A stretch of 64,000 nucleotides of DNA from Poecilobothrus nobilitatus (Eukaryota; Arthropoda; Insecta; Diptera; Dolichopodidae), in contig OX352773.1 of the NCBI GenBank assembly GCA_947095535.1, forward strand, positions 128,666,830 to 128,730,829. Direction: 5' to 3'. Made by a program: the position numbers and the translations under genes. The notes below the pieces were generated by a model. The model was not told the origin of the DNA. It saw nothing but the letters and a program-made list of their open reading frames with translations, and searched no databases. How positions within the stretch are numbered: the first letter of the stretch is position 1; each line of letters starts with the position of its first letter. Shown here piece after piece: positions 36,885 to 47,540 of this stretch.

Positions 36885-37445
36885 TATATATATTACATGT
36901 ATATATATTCTGAATCAGGATCACCTCCTGAGTCAATTTAGCGATGTCCGTTGGAGTGGTTGTTCGGGTACCTCCCACACAACTTCCAAAACCGAACAAG
37001 CATATATTCGAAATTAATAAAGATAGAAACTTCAAATTTGGTACTAAGATGTTGTTTCCTAAATCCCTGATTTGTCCAAAATTTGAGATGAATTGGAGGA
37101 GCTGTTCGGTTACCTCCCACACAACTCCCAAAAGCAAACAAACATATCTTCAAAATTAATAAAGATAAAAGCTTCAAATTTGATACGAGGGTGCTGTTTC
37201 TTGAATCCCTGATTTGTCTAAAATTTGAGATGAATTGGAGAGGTGATTCGGCTACCTTCACACACTTACCAAGACCTAACAAGCATATCTTCGAATTTAA
37301 TAAAGATAGAAACCTGAAATTATGTTTTTAGCTTATATTAAATACCTAGCTAAAATAACTTAAGGATTTTTAATTTAATTTGAATTTTTTAGGTGTAGGG
37401 TATAAATAAGTCGGTTGCATGGACTTACTGTTACATTTACTTGTT
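36885..37445. mobile_element. Second, shorter copy of the tandem-repeat element
   Basis: About three tandem copies of a ~141-bp module (GATGAATTGGAG, TACCTCCCACACAAC, TTAATAAAGATAGAAAC) run from about 36945 to 37320. They belong to the module family at 36325-36420. The right end AGGTGTAGGGTATA (37391-37404) is the exact reverse complement of the left terminus of the neighbouring element at 34791-34804. The ~40 bp that follow (AAGTCGGTTGCAT...) also match 36570-36608. No left terminus is visible, so this copy is truncated on the left. Confidence 0.6.
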
Positions 37446-37801
37446 TTGAGTTGATTTATAAGCAATTTGATTACATATTGAATCAAATGATTTTGCCATG
37501 TCATTAAAAGAATTTCGGTTTGAATAAATAACTAATATTGTTTTGTTTAATAAATCCGTATTCTTATCATTCATATTGACAATAAAATTACTTAAATTAT
37601 CATATACGCTTCTAAATAGTGATTCATAGTGTTGGCAATCATCACAAATAAACCAGTTATCCAAAGAAGGATGATACCAATCCCTGCTTGCTCCCATATA
37701 GACACCATGCAACTTTCTCTTACAGAAAGCTTAACAAACAACAAATTTACACTTTTTATCAGTAATGGTGCAATTTTCCATGTTAATTTAAACTTTTCCA
37801 T
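37437..37801 (-). pseudogene. Unrecognised Cys/Trp-containing coding remnant
   Basis: Two overlapping minus-strand frames join into one plausible product: 37801-37700 in one frame, then 37712-37437 in another. The second reads WYHPSLDNWFICDDCQ followed by a hydrophilic stretch and a stop. The WYH...WFICDDC pattern recalls the end of a PHD-like or retrotransposon ORF1 finger. I cannot assign it with confidence. A frameshift near 37710 makes it non-functional as written. Confidence 0.3.
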
Positions 37802-38323
37802 CGTAATTTTAATAATTTTAGAATAAAAAAATAATTAAGATAAAAAAAAATTAAATAAAAATACTAAATTGACAGAGTTAGCAAACTTTTACTTTAATAA
37901 TTAATATATGTTTTTATTCTTATTATTTTTTTTTCTTTTTAAATAAAAGTAGATGTACTTTGATTAAAAATAATGTACTTTGATTAATGCCCGCGCACCG
38001 TATTGTCTGAGTGATAGAAACTGACTGACTGTAGTTTTCAAAATCCTAATTTTTGACAGATAATCAAGTGTTAAGTGCGATGAATACCGGACAGCACTAT
38101 TCGGAGTTTTCGGATAAAAGAATAGTGTGGTAAAATAGTATTTAGGCTGTGTCCGAAACTATCGTACTTCGCACTAGATTAATTCCGAAAAACACCGAAA
38201 TTTTTTTAGTGCATTCGAAAATCGTGCACTAAATTGTCTAAGTAGGTATGATGGGAGTTGGGCATGGGAAAACATCATGCCATATCGCACCGAAAACCAC
38301 GCCCACCCATTGACGAGGTCAAT
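37802..38323. other. Non-coding stretch
   Basis: No supportable gene. A GGCTGTGTCCGAAACT stretch at about 38143 followed by TCGTACTTCGCAC looks like the end of an unidentified transposon, but no matching inverted end was found. Confidence 0.4.
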
Positions 38324-38570
38324 GTAGGTTATTCCTGGCTAGGTAGGTCAAAAACTGCTTGTGATTGTTTTGGTTTAGTTTGCAAGTTAGATTATAAGCA
38401 TGGGTTGTAAGTTGTTAGGCAGAGTTAATGAACTGAACAATTGATATTTTGTAGGTTATTCCTGGTTAGGTAGGTCAAAAACTTCTTGTGATTGTTTTGG
38501 TTTAGGTTGCAAGTTAGATTATAGGCATGGGTTCTAAATTGTCAGGCAAGGTTAATGAACTGAACAAGTT
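38324..38570. repeat. 127-bp tandem duplication
   Basis: Two copies start with GTAGGTTATTCCTGG at 38324 and 38451 and run to AATGAACTGAACAA, with about a dozen differences. No coding frame. Confidence 0.85.
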
Positions 38571-39282
38571 TAGGATATTTAGATTTTTCAATAAATTCAT
38601 TGGTACTTTGTAATAGGATATCATACAAATAGAAAGAAGAATTTTTTCAAGTCAAATCAAGTTTATTTTTGTTGCGCAAATTCATAGGCTTAATAAAATA
38701 TACATATGTACATAGTTAAAAGGAGATATAAAAGAAACGAAAATTTTTTATAGGTATATTTGGATAGCAAGTTCTAAAATAATAAAAATAAAAGCGAAAA
38801 CGAAAACGAAAATGTAAACGTAATTACAAGAAGACGTGTAGTTCATATTTAATTCTTAAAATTTATTATTACATATAGTTTTACGTTGTAAAATAAAAAT
38901 AAGAAAAATATGTTATTTCTAGCATATGTGTTGTTTCGCATTATACTATATTTTGTTCTAAAATTAAGTAATAAATTAAGTTAATATACACATGAACTTT
39001 TAAAAGTATTTTGCATTATTTTAATTTCGTCTTACCTGGTGGAAAATAAATTGTAAAAACTAGTTTTACTCTTTCAAACAATTTAAAAAACTTATACACC
39101 CATAATATTGAAAACTCATCACTTACGCGATGAAAATATGTATCACATCACGTCTATATAAATTTGTAATTCTCGAAGACTCATGATGAAAATTTTTGTT
39201 ATGTTGGTAGTAATTTACTGTCAAATGAAAATTTTGCCATATTTAAACGTTCAGCTAAGACGTTTGATTTTTTTAAATAGTA
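38571..39282. other. Non-coding stretch
   Basis: AT-rich sequence with a short run of GAAAAC repeats near 38795. No gene or element recognised. Confidence 0.5.
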
Positions 39283-39616
39283 AATGAAAGTACATATACA
39301 TAAATTGCAAGAAGCCGTCGTATCTTGCGAACCAGAAGTCGGACCGGAGTGATTAAAAAAACCTAGTCCTCGATTCTGTAATAGAAATTAAAAATTAAAA
39401 AACAAATGAGAAAAGTACCAACAAGTGGCAGCCTAGTTTTTGGGGGCTATTTTTTAGGCGGGCTTAAAGTCGAACCGTTTAATTTTTTTTCTATATTTTA
39501 ATTCTACAACAAAATCAGGAAGTATCTTTAAATCATTTCGGTCCAACTTCTAGTTCGCAAGATACGGGGGTTCCTTGCAACTTATAACTATGTATGTACT
39601 CCGATGCTAGTTCATT
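39283..39616. mobile_element. MITE-like element with ~42-bp inverted repeats
   Basis: The arm at 39305-39346 (TTGCAAG...GTATCTTGCGAAC...GGACC) pairs with 39539-39580 with few mismatches. The pairing extends weakly outward to GTACATATACAT and ATGTATGTAC. The ~190-bp interior has no frame. Shape and size fit a non-autonomous TIR element. A clean target-site duplication is not visible. Confidence 0.65.
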
Positions 39617-39960
39617 ATATAAAACAAAAAAAAAAATTTTAATTTGTAAGATATACTAAACAAAAACAACATTCACTAAAATAATAATTTATTTTTAATT
39701 ATACATACTTCCTTTCCCCTCTAGCCATTTTTATATTTTTATTTAAACATAAACTTAACAAAAAACTAAAAAAAAAATACTTAATTCCTAAGAATTACTT
39801 AAAAGTGATATTTATCGTACAATAATTTTGCCGTGATAGAAAATGGCTATAGCTTCGTAGGAAAAGTCTTCCAGAAACACCACACAAGATACTTTTAACT
39901 TATTTATATAAAAAAACTTATTTATATAAAAAGTTAATTAATATTTATAAATTTTGATTG
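39617..39960. other. Non-coding stretch
   Basis: AT-rich sequence with no feature that I can support. Confidence 0.5.
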
Positions 39961-39964
39961 CCTA

Positions 39965-40625
39965 TCAGCAGCAATATATTCTGCTGTATCTTCTAAAAGC
40001 AGCAATTTTCCGTTTTTTTTTAACTAAAAGCAATTCTCCTTTCTCAATGTCTCCAATATTTGTATCTCTATCAAATATTTTTACGTATAAGTCCGGCCCA
40101 AAAATAATATAATTTTCGGTTTCAAAAACCCACTTTCCTTCTCGTTTGTTACTATTTTCTAATTCTGTCAATAATATAGAATCCTTTCGTTCCATATCAT
40201 TTTGCCACACAAATTTCTTGCAATGATTTATATTATTGCTTTACATAAATTTGAAACTTTTGTCTTAGAGGGGATGGCCCTTGTTGAACTTGTTGAGGTT
40301 GATGTTGTTGAAACTGCTGATGTTGTTGTTATTGTTATTGTTGTGGTTGTTGCTGTTGTTGTTGTTGCTGGGGTTGTTGCTATTGTTGTGATTTATATTA
40401 TTGCTGTACATAAATTTGAAAATTTCTCTTAGAGGGAGATGGCCCTTGTTGAACTTATTGAGGTTGATGTTGTTGAAACTGTTGCTGATGTTGTTGAGGC
40501 TGATGTTGTTCAGGTTGATGTTGTTGTTGTGGTTGTTGCTGTTGTCTTTTTGCAGGAAGACGCATGGATGAAACAGCGTCATTAGATATATTACTTAGGA
40601 ACATCCTAATGTATTCTTGAGTCAT
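39965..40625 (-). pseudogene. Decayed Gln-rich coding sequence
   Basis: An ATG at 40623-40625 opens MTQEYIRMFLSNISNDAVSS followed by a Gln/His-rich run, ending at a TAA at 40455-40457. The same frame continues beyond that stop with a second Gln-rich module that repeats the motifs FQQHQPQ, VQQGPSP and FQIYV, broken by several CAA-to-TAA type stops. A frame shift then leads into an 81-codon frame (39965-40210) with WVFETENYIIFGPDLYVKIF and GELLLVKKKRK before a stop. It looks like one gene with a duplicated Gln-rich module that has decayed. I do not recognise the C-terminal part. The reading of Gln codons from a CAA/CAG tract may partly reflect a microsatellite. Confidence 0.4.
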
Positions 40626-40679
40626 TTTCCTTTTTCTAAATATTGAATTAAACTAGTTTAAAACGTATTGCAGATAGGT

Positions 40680-40960
40680 CTTGTTTATATTTTCAAAAAC
40701 TATAATTTATTGATATTTAGGTATTTAACTACAGTGTTGCAAATTACACTTTTTCTATTTTTAAATAGACTTAAGATCGTATTTTTATTTTTATAGAACT
40801 ATAATTCATTAAAATGTTTTGACTACAATGCAAATTATAATTTTAATTCTTTTCTATTTGGAAACATACACAAGATCTTAATTTGTTATTATTTTATTTT
40901 TGATAAGCAAAACTATGACTTATCAAAAAGGGAATTTACTACAATTGCAAATTAGAACCT
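40680..40960. repeat. Three degenerate ~110-bp tandem repeats
   Basis: Three imperfect copies contain ACTATAATTTATT, a CTACAATGCAAATTA-like core and an AAGATCTTAAT-like segment, starting near 40701, 40799 and 40912. CAAATTATGA-like cores reappear at 45107-45153. Confidence 0.5.
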
Positions 40961-41302
40961 TTTAAAAGGAAAAAATCAATTTTATTCTGTAAGTAGTGCT
41001 CAGTTACTTTACGTAAAAAGATGTCAAAAAAAATTATTTTACAAAAATTTCTGGATTCATATTTAGTAAATTCAGAAATAAGGCGGTATTCTATTGAAAA
41101 TATAAGTTTGACAATAAAGTAACTATATAGAAAGAGAATATTCACGTAGAAGAAAAAATCGTAGTTAATTACTTTTTTTTTCCGAGGTAGGTGGGAATCA
41201 TCGAAAGACACTATAGAGGAGTGAAAACGAGCACGATTCCTCTATCAGTGTGTGGGACCTTAACCCACTAAACATCCCCTCCCTTTTTGACACAACAATA
41301 TT

Positions 41303-42174
41303 CTTATTCTAAACATTGATAAATGTGCCGCCATTTCATTTACCCGCTCCTTAAACTTAATCACAAATAATTACATTTTTAATAACAACATAATAAAAAG
41401 AGTCACTGCATTAAATGATCTTGGGGTAACTTTTGATTGCAAACTTACCTTTATTACACATATTAACAAGATCATTAGTAAAGCGAACTCAATGCTAGGT
41501 TTTGTAAAAAGATGGTCTAGAGAATTTAATGACCCATATATTATAAAATCTCTTTACACGACTTTAGTTCAACCTATTCTGGAGTATGCAAATCAGGTCT
41601 GGTCTCCACACTATCATCAACATATTGTGAGAATACAAGCAATACAAAGAAATTTTCTAAGATTCGCCTTAAGAAATTTAAATTTGGTTAATCCGCCATT
41701 GGTTATTACCTCCATATGTCAATCGTCTCAAATTAGTTGACATGAATACTTTAGAATGTAGGTATTGTTTTTATTACTCAGGTATTTATTTCATAATTAT
41801 ATAGATTCACACTACATTAACAACATATTAATTAACTCAATCAACACACGAACACGTTTTAGGTCCGAAAACACATTTTCGATTAGACACCATAGGTCTA
41901 ATTACGGCAAATACAAGCCGATTAATAGAATGTTGATGAATGTGAATCAATACAAAACTATAATAAATATAAACATGAGTAAAGATGTAATAAAAAATTC
42001 ACTATTCAAAACAATTCCGTAATTGTGTAAAAATTTTGTGAAATATTAAATATAAATAATTTTATATAATAAATTTAGCTTTGTATAACCAGAGACCTTA
42101 ATATTAATTTTAGATTAAGTTATCTTAATGTAATATGTAAATGGTTGAATTAAGTAAAAAATAAAATAAAAACA
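41303..42174 (+). pseudogene. 3' fragment of a LINE ORF2 (RT C-terminus)
   Basis: Plus-strand translation from about 41303 gives NDLGVTFDCKLTF, GFVKRWSREFND, VQPILEYANQVWSP and RFALRNLNL. After a frameshift near 41700 it continues through HHRSNYGKYKPINRML to a stop at about 42021. This is the same family as the LINE carried in the four array units but diverged and in the opposite orientation. It lacks EN and most of RT, as expected of a 5'-truncated insertion. A 3' UTR of about 150 bp ends in AAATAAAATAAAA near 42171. Confidence 0.75.
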
Positions 42175-42189
42175 GTTCTGAAGGAAATT

Positions 42190-42790
42190 CTATCTAAGAA
42201 GGTTAACGGGAAGATGCAAAAGTTGCCTTCTCAACCGTCTGTTATGCAAGAGCTTTAGCTGGTTGATGACTCTCCTACACCAGTTTCTGATCGCGATATA
42301 GCTCGCCATATCAATTTCAGTCCTATCACTCTTGTAGGTTTGAAAAGCTAGGTTTGTAAGATATTGCATTTGCACAAATGCGATTAAATCAAGATTTGGT
42401 TGGCCTTTTAATACTTTGCACAGATTGAGGTATGTAGGCTCTCATCCGTAGAAGAATTATTTCATTAATCGCATTCGTTGCAAAGTCAATATTTCTGTTG
42501 CTAAAGCACAAAGACCAATCAAAAGCTTTAAAAAATGCATTTAAACCTTCCCAGTTATCATGGCTATTTTTTTTTTTTTTTGACAGGCCATTCACTGGTC
42601 TGAGTGCTAAGCTAGTATTAATCAAGCAGAGGTCGGAACAACCAAGAGGAGAGTTAACTGAGACCTTATATTTCTCAAAGTGTGTAAGCAGAAACAGATC
42701 CAGGAGATGACCAACCTGCTCTACACGGTTAGGAATTCCAGTGGGATTTTGAACAAGTTGAGTAAAATGGAATTATGAAGCGAAAAGCTC
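42190..42790 (-). pseudogene. LINE fragment: EN C-terminus and EN-RT linker
   Basis: On the minus strand from about 42780, translation gives LVQNPTGIPN, GHLLDLFL and PLGCSD, the end of a LINE endonuclease. Next comes a linker with WSLCFSNRNIDFATNAINEI and IRNWCRRVINQLKLLHNRRL down to 42190. There is a T-run insertion at about 42568-42582 and stops near 42390. The same order of motifs appears at 58150-58790, so the two belong to related LINEs. Confidence 0.65.
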
Positions 42791-42959
42791 AACTTAATGT
42801 TGTAATAACCTTATTAAAATTTTTTGCTTTTAAAATGTAAGGTAAACTTAATTTTTAAAATGCCAAAGTAAAGCTTGATTTTGCTCTGTAAATAATCGAA
42901 ATAATAGAAATTACTTCGTAGACAAAATAAATAAATAAACTTGTTTCCCAATTAAGTTT

Positions 42960-43190
42960 TGACTGACAGAATTGTCATTGGTTGTAAATATAAGGAAAAC
43001 AAAACAAAAAAATATTATTTTTTCATTCATTCTGTTCATAATCCCTTTTCTTCGAACTGATTTTTTTTCTCTAAATTCTGATGTTATTTTGTTAACATAC
43101 ATACATACATATATATATCTATGCATCGCAAAAAAATTCCACATTCTACACACACATATATACATAATATTTGAAAAATATAAATTTTAA
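42960..43190. repeat. Repeat shared with 63550-63740
   Basis: ATAAGGAAAACAAAACAAAA followed by TTTTTTCATTCATTC...GTTCATAAT and TATCTATGCATC recurs with divergence near the right end of the window. Related CACGT(A/G)GAAGAAAA(A/C)ATCGTAGT blocks occur at about 41143 and 63450. It may be one dispersed element split by the LINE insertions between 41280 and 42790. No gene. Confidence 0.45.
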
Positions 43191-43573
43191 AAATTAAGAA
43201 GGTATTTTTTAAAACAAAACACATTCGGCATGAAGGGGTTAAAAAACTTACAATATCTTTACAAAAAAAAAGATTAAATTAATGCGCCGTATCCACTATA
43301 CTTCATGTATATATGTATATCATTCATGTGTGACGAAATGTTTTTGAATTTGCCATCCACTTAATGCATATATGACATACATGATTATCCTTTGAGAATT
43401 AATACAAGTAGATGGGTATTCGGTGCGTATGTTGAAAAATAAATACATTAGAATTTATATAATGATTTTATAATATATTTATAAAAGATAGAATACATTA
43501 TATAATAAATAGAATAAATCAAAAAAAATTATTAAAAGTAAAAATTTAATTAAATAAATAAAGAAAACTCAAA

Positions 43574-43996
43574 ATGAATCAAATTGCTTGTGCAATACTT
43601 ATAATTAATCAAATTATTAATAAAGAAAAGGAGATAAAGAAAAAAAGGGAGCATAAAATATGGACTAAAGATTGGTATTTAAAACGCTCTCGTTTTTCAC
43701 ATCAAAATCTTTTGAAAGAGCTTGAAGAAACTTCTTCATCCGAATGCAAGAATTTTTTTCGTATGGATGTATCAACATTTCAAGAACTTTTGCGAAAAGT
43801 GACCCCATTCATTGAAAAGCAAAATACTTTCATGAGAGATTCTATCTATCCATATCAACGACTATCAGCAACTTTGAGATTTTTGGCGAGCGGACAAAGC
43901 TTCAAGGACTTGAAACAGCAATTGCTCCTCAGACTCTAGGAAAAATTGTACTTGAAACTTGTGAGGCGATAATAAAAGTATTAAAGGAATATAAAG
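43574..43996 (+). pseudogene. PIF/Harbinger transposase N-terminal fragment
   Basis: The frame from ATG 43574 contains a basic start, a WYLKRSRFSHQNLLKEL motif, FFRMDVSTFQELLRKVTPFI and RLSATLRFLASGQSF. These match the N-terminal part of HARBI1-like (DDE_4) transposases. A one-base frameshift near 43900 ends this frame at 43939. In the shifted frame the family text continues as TLGKIVLETCEAII to about 43996, where a GGTAAGA resembles a splice donor. The catalytic DDE region is absent. A convergent partner gene follows at 44096. Confidence 0.72.
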
Positions 43997-44095
43997 GTAA
44001 GAAAATTTGTATTTCATAAATATTTTTATTTATTTTTTTAGTCAATTTTTAAAAAAATTTTGAATTAATGAAATTTATGTAATATAATTGATTTT

Positions 44096-44615
44096 TTAAG
44101 AAAATTCTGAATGAGAAAATAAAGATTTAAATGATGAATGTTGTGTATTAGCGGGATCAATTATATACGTTGGTGGTTGTATGATCGGATTTTCCAAAAC
44201 TCGCACAGATGTTGAAGAAAGATAATTTTGAAAATTTCCGATTTCTTCACATGATGTTGGCGAAAATAGCGAAGTTTCTGTGAATAATGAAGAAGTATGT
44301 GGTGTTGACGTACACGGTCTTGAAATGTGCGCTGATGGAATTCTACGCATTGTTGTAGATTCACAAGAAATCATATTTTCAGTCAATGTGCCACGCAACG
44401 CTTTGTATAAAATATCATCTATTACCTTCATGCCAAAGAGTTGTTGGCCAGGTGATATATTATTATATTTAGCAGCCCATGATCTGCCTAATATTTCGGC
44501 TTCATGGTTGTTTTGCCTAAGATGGTCAACTGCTTGTCGTATCAGTGTATTTCTTGTCTCAATTATTTCTTCATGTTCAGTATTTTTTTTTCTATTATTT
44601 CTGCTTGTAATATTA
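44096..44615 (-). pseudogene. PIF/Harbinger Myb/SANT-like partner, C-terminal part
   Basis: Minus-strand frame with EILGRSWAAKYNNISPGQQL followed by MKVIDDILYKALRGTLTEN and a Ser/Thr-rich tail to a stop at 44096. The WA.KY...P.QQL....I.DILY....G.L pattern is typical of the C-terminal helix of the DNA-binding protein encoded next to Harbinger transposases. It runs convergent to the transposase fragment, as in two-gene Harbinger elements. The N-terminal Myb domain is missing, and a stop lies just upstream at about 44620. Confidence 0.6.
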
Positions 44616-44645
44616 TTTTATGATCTTGTACTTGTTCTTGTCTGA

Positions 44646-45905
44646 AAAGGGTATTTCAATATAATAATATTACATAATTTTATAATATTAATATTATAAT
44701 ATTAATGTTTTAATATTATATTGTTTATAATATTAATATTATATTATAACTAATATAGAAATTATTTAGTCGAATGTGCTATTTTTTTTGATGCACTCCC
44801 AATAAATTCCAATACCGAAACCAAATAAATTCAAAACGTAAATTAATTTCAAAAAAATATCCTCGATTAACGTCAAAAAAGCAAATAAAGTTTAATTGTT
44901 TAATTTAATATTTTTATATATTTCTTCGAGCAAATAAAATATGTAATAGGGTTAAGGTAGAGCATATTTTGGTCGAGAATCGGAGGATCGGGGCAAATTT
45001 TTTATACATAAAACAACAACAATTTCTGTCAAAAATTTCCTCAAATCCTCCGATGCAGGACTAGTTTGCACTTTTACGTGAAGACCCCTATTGTTTTGAT
45101 TGTAATGCAAATTATGATCTGAATTAATGAAAGATCAGTAATGCAAATTATGAATTTATCATGGTAGATGTTGACATTAATAGTCGTATATCAGATGGTG
45201 GAGTATTTTCAAGCACGAAATTTTATGAAAAATTTAAAAATAATTTATTTATTTGTTTAACTCAAACTTTTTTACAATATATTTCTTAAGATTAAAATTA
45301 AGTTACAAACAATTTTCAATTTACTTCTGCTGACATAAATTAATTACATTTTCAATAACAATTACACATTACATAGTTGAAATAACATAAGACTTGAAAA
45401 AGAAAAGAAAAAAAAATTACAAATTTGATGGTTGATTGAAAGTTTTACGTTTTAAATTGTCTTTTGATTGGTTGAGATCAATGAATGATTTAAATTTATT
45501 ATCCATCAATAGCGTTTTGCGTGTTGGTTAGTTTGTGCCGTAGTTAGTTCTGTGGTATGTAGTTAAGAAGATGTTAGAAAATCTGAGGCGGGAATTAGTG
45601 TTAAAATTAATTTTATTTGAAATTATAGGTGAAAAAATGTTCCCATTTACATTTAACACTAATAATTGTATTCAAGACAACTGGTCTTGACCTAGCCACA
45701 AATGTCAAAATAATAATTTGATAATATTAAAAAATTTTTGATTTTGAATTATCTACATATATATTTTTTTAAATAATGGGAATTTTTGCTTTTTCTTTTT
45801 TGCTTTTTAACAATAAACAAATTTTAATTCGAACAAATTCAAAATGAAGGCAAATTTAAAAAATGACATCTGTAGCAACAATTATAACATTTGTAACAAT
45901 AATAA
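44646..45905. other. Non-coding stretch
   Basis: AT-rich sequence. It starts with a run of AATATTAAT repeats (about 44680-44750). No gene or bounded element recognised. Confidence 0.5.
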
Positions 45906-45906
45906 A

Positions 45907-47120
45907 GGGTGTTCAAAATTGAGGTTTCATTTTGATTTTGCCGCCATTTTTTTTCTGCCTGGAATTTTTATACGAAGTTTCTTTAGGTATATTCTAAATA
46001 CATTCCGGTTAGTTAATATGGAACGTTACACGAAGGAACAACGTGTTTTTGTTATTACAACATTTTTTTAAAATGGTAAAAATTTTCAAGATGTAATTAG
46101 GAAATTTTGAACAAAATTTGGTAGAGAAAATGCTCCAACAAATCGTGCCATCAAGCTGATGGTTGATAAATTTCTAGAAACTGGATCTGTTCTTGATAAC
46201 AGAGGCAACATTTATCAACGTAGTGGCCGTTCAACCGAGAATGTAGCAGCTGTGAGCAGAAGTGTTGAAGAAGATCCAAAAACTTCCATCCGTCATCGTT
46301 CGCAGCAATTAAACATCAAACCATCCACATTATTCAACATTTTGCATCGTGATCTCCATTTAAAGGCTTATAAGATCCAGCTGACACAAGAATTGCTGAC
46401 GCACCGACGAAGCTCATTTCCAGCTCAATGGCCACGTCAATAAACAGAATTGCCGCATTTGGGGTGAAGAGAATCCAAGGGTTATCTTAGAGCAACCAGT
46501 ACATCCACAAAAAGTTACGGTTTGGTGTGGTTTGTGGTCAGGAGGAATCATCGGACCATATTTTTTTGAAAACGCAAATGGAAATGCGTTTACGGTCAAT
46601 GAAAATCGCTGCAGGGAGATGATTCGAAGCTTTTTGTGGCGAGAAATTGATGATTTGGACGTAGAGAATATGTGGTTTCAACAGGACGGTGCCACTTGCC
46701 ACACAGCAAGAGAAACAATGGATCTTTTGAAGGAAAAGTTCGAAGATCACATTATTTCTCGTAGAGGAGGAGTGATGTGGCCACCAAGATCGTGCGATTT
46801 GACACCGTTGGATTTTTTTTTGTGGGGTTTTGTGAAATCGAAAGTGTACAGCAATAATCCCACAACAACTCAAGAGCTTAAAAACAACATTATCGAGCAG
46901 ATTTCAACCATTGAGAACAGTTTATTGAACAACGTGATTCAGAATTTTGGTAAAAGATTGAAAGCCTGCCGAAGTAGTAAAGAGGGCCACTTGGCCGACA
47001 TAATTTTTCATTATTAACCGGAACCTATTTGTAATAAATTAAAATAAAAATATATTTAATATTTCAAAAAAAAAGTCTTTTTTTATTAAAATTAAAATGA
47101 TACCTCAATTTATAATATTT
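45907..47120 (+). mobile_element. Tc1/mariner-superfamily element with both TIRs
   Basis: An AAATTGAGGTTTCATTTT arm at 45916-45933 pairs with AAAATGATACCTCAATTT at 47094-47111 (one mismatch). The ~1.2-kb span encloses one transposase pseudogene. Exact outer ends and the TA target duplication are uncertain. Confidence 0.75.
46018..47017 (+). pseudogene. Mariner-like transposase, internally deleted
   Basis: The N-terminal helix-turn-helix half begins with ATG 46018 (MERYTKEQRVFVIT). It has in-frame stops at 46069 (TAA) and 46108 (TGA), then RSQQLNIKPSTLFNIL and LHLKAYKIQLTQEL. The DDE half is in another frame from about 46406: DEAHFQLNGHVNKQNCRIWG, then WFQQDGATCHTA with the second Asp, and PPRSCDLTPLDFFLWG with the third, ending at 47017. 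By my count 36 residues separate the second and third Asp. Compared with relatives, about 30 codons are missing where the two halves meet, just before the first catalytic Asp. It is not functional. Confidence 0.85.
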
Positions 47121-47540
47121 ATACTTTATAATATTTATACCGTTGCTACGTAACTCTATGTTTAGACAGAGCCAACAATAATGGAAGGCCGTGACATCGA
47201 AATCTTTCAATGTATTTTGCAAATTTTCAATGTATTTTGAGATAAAACTATGAAAAATGAATTAAAATTAAAATTTTTTTGTTTCTTTTTTTTAGTAAAA
47301 ATACCAATATTAAATATTAAAACCAGTAAAGACTAACCATTAATTTTGGGTTAACTTTTATAGATCTACTGAAATTGAAAAATCTCCGTGAAGGTGATCT
47401 GCATTTCTATCTAAATCTAGTGGCCTAGTTCTATTAAGCCTTCTAATGGTTTCATTTACACAATGTAGTAGTTTTGAAGCTTTTTCATTTATGTACTCTT
47501 CTAAGAGGGTCTTATGTTTTAGTGCATGTTTTATATTTCT

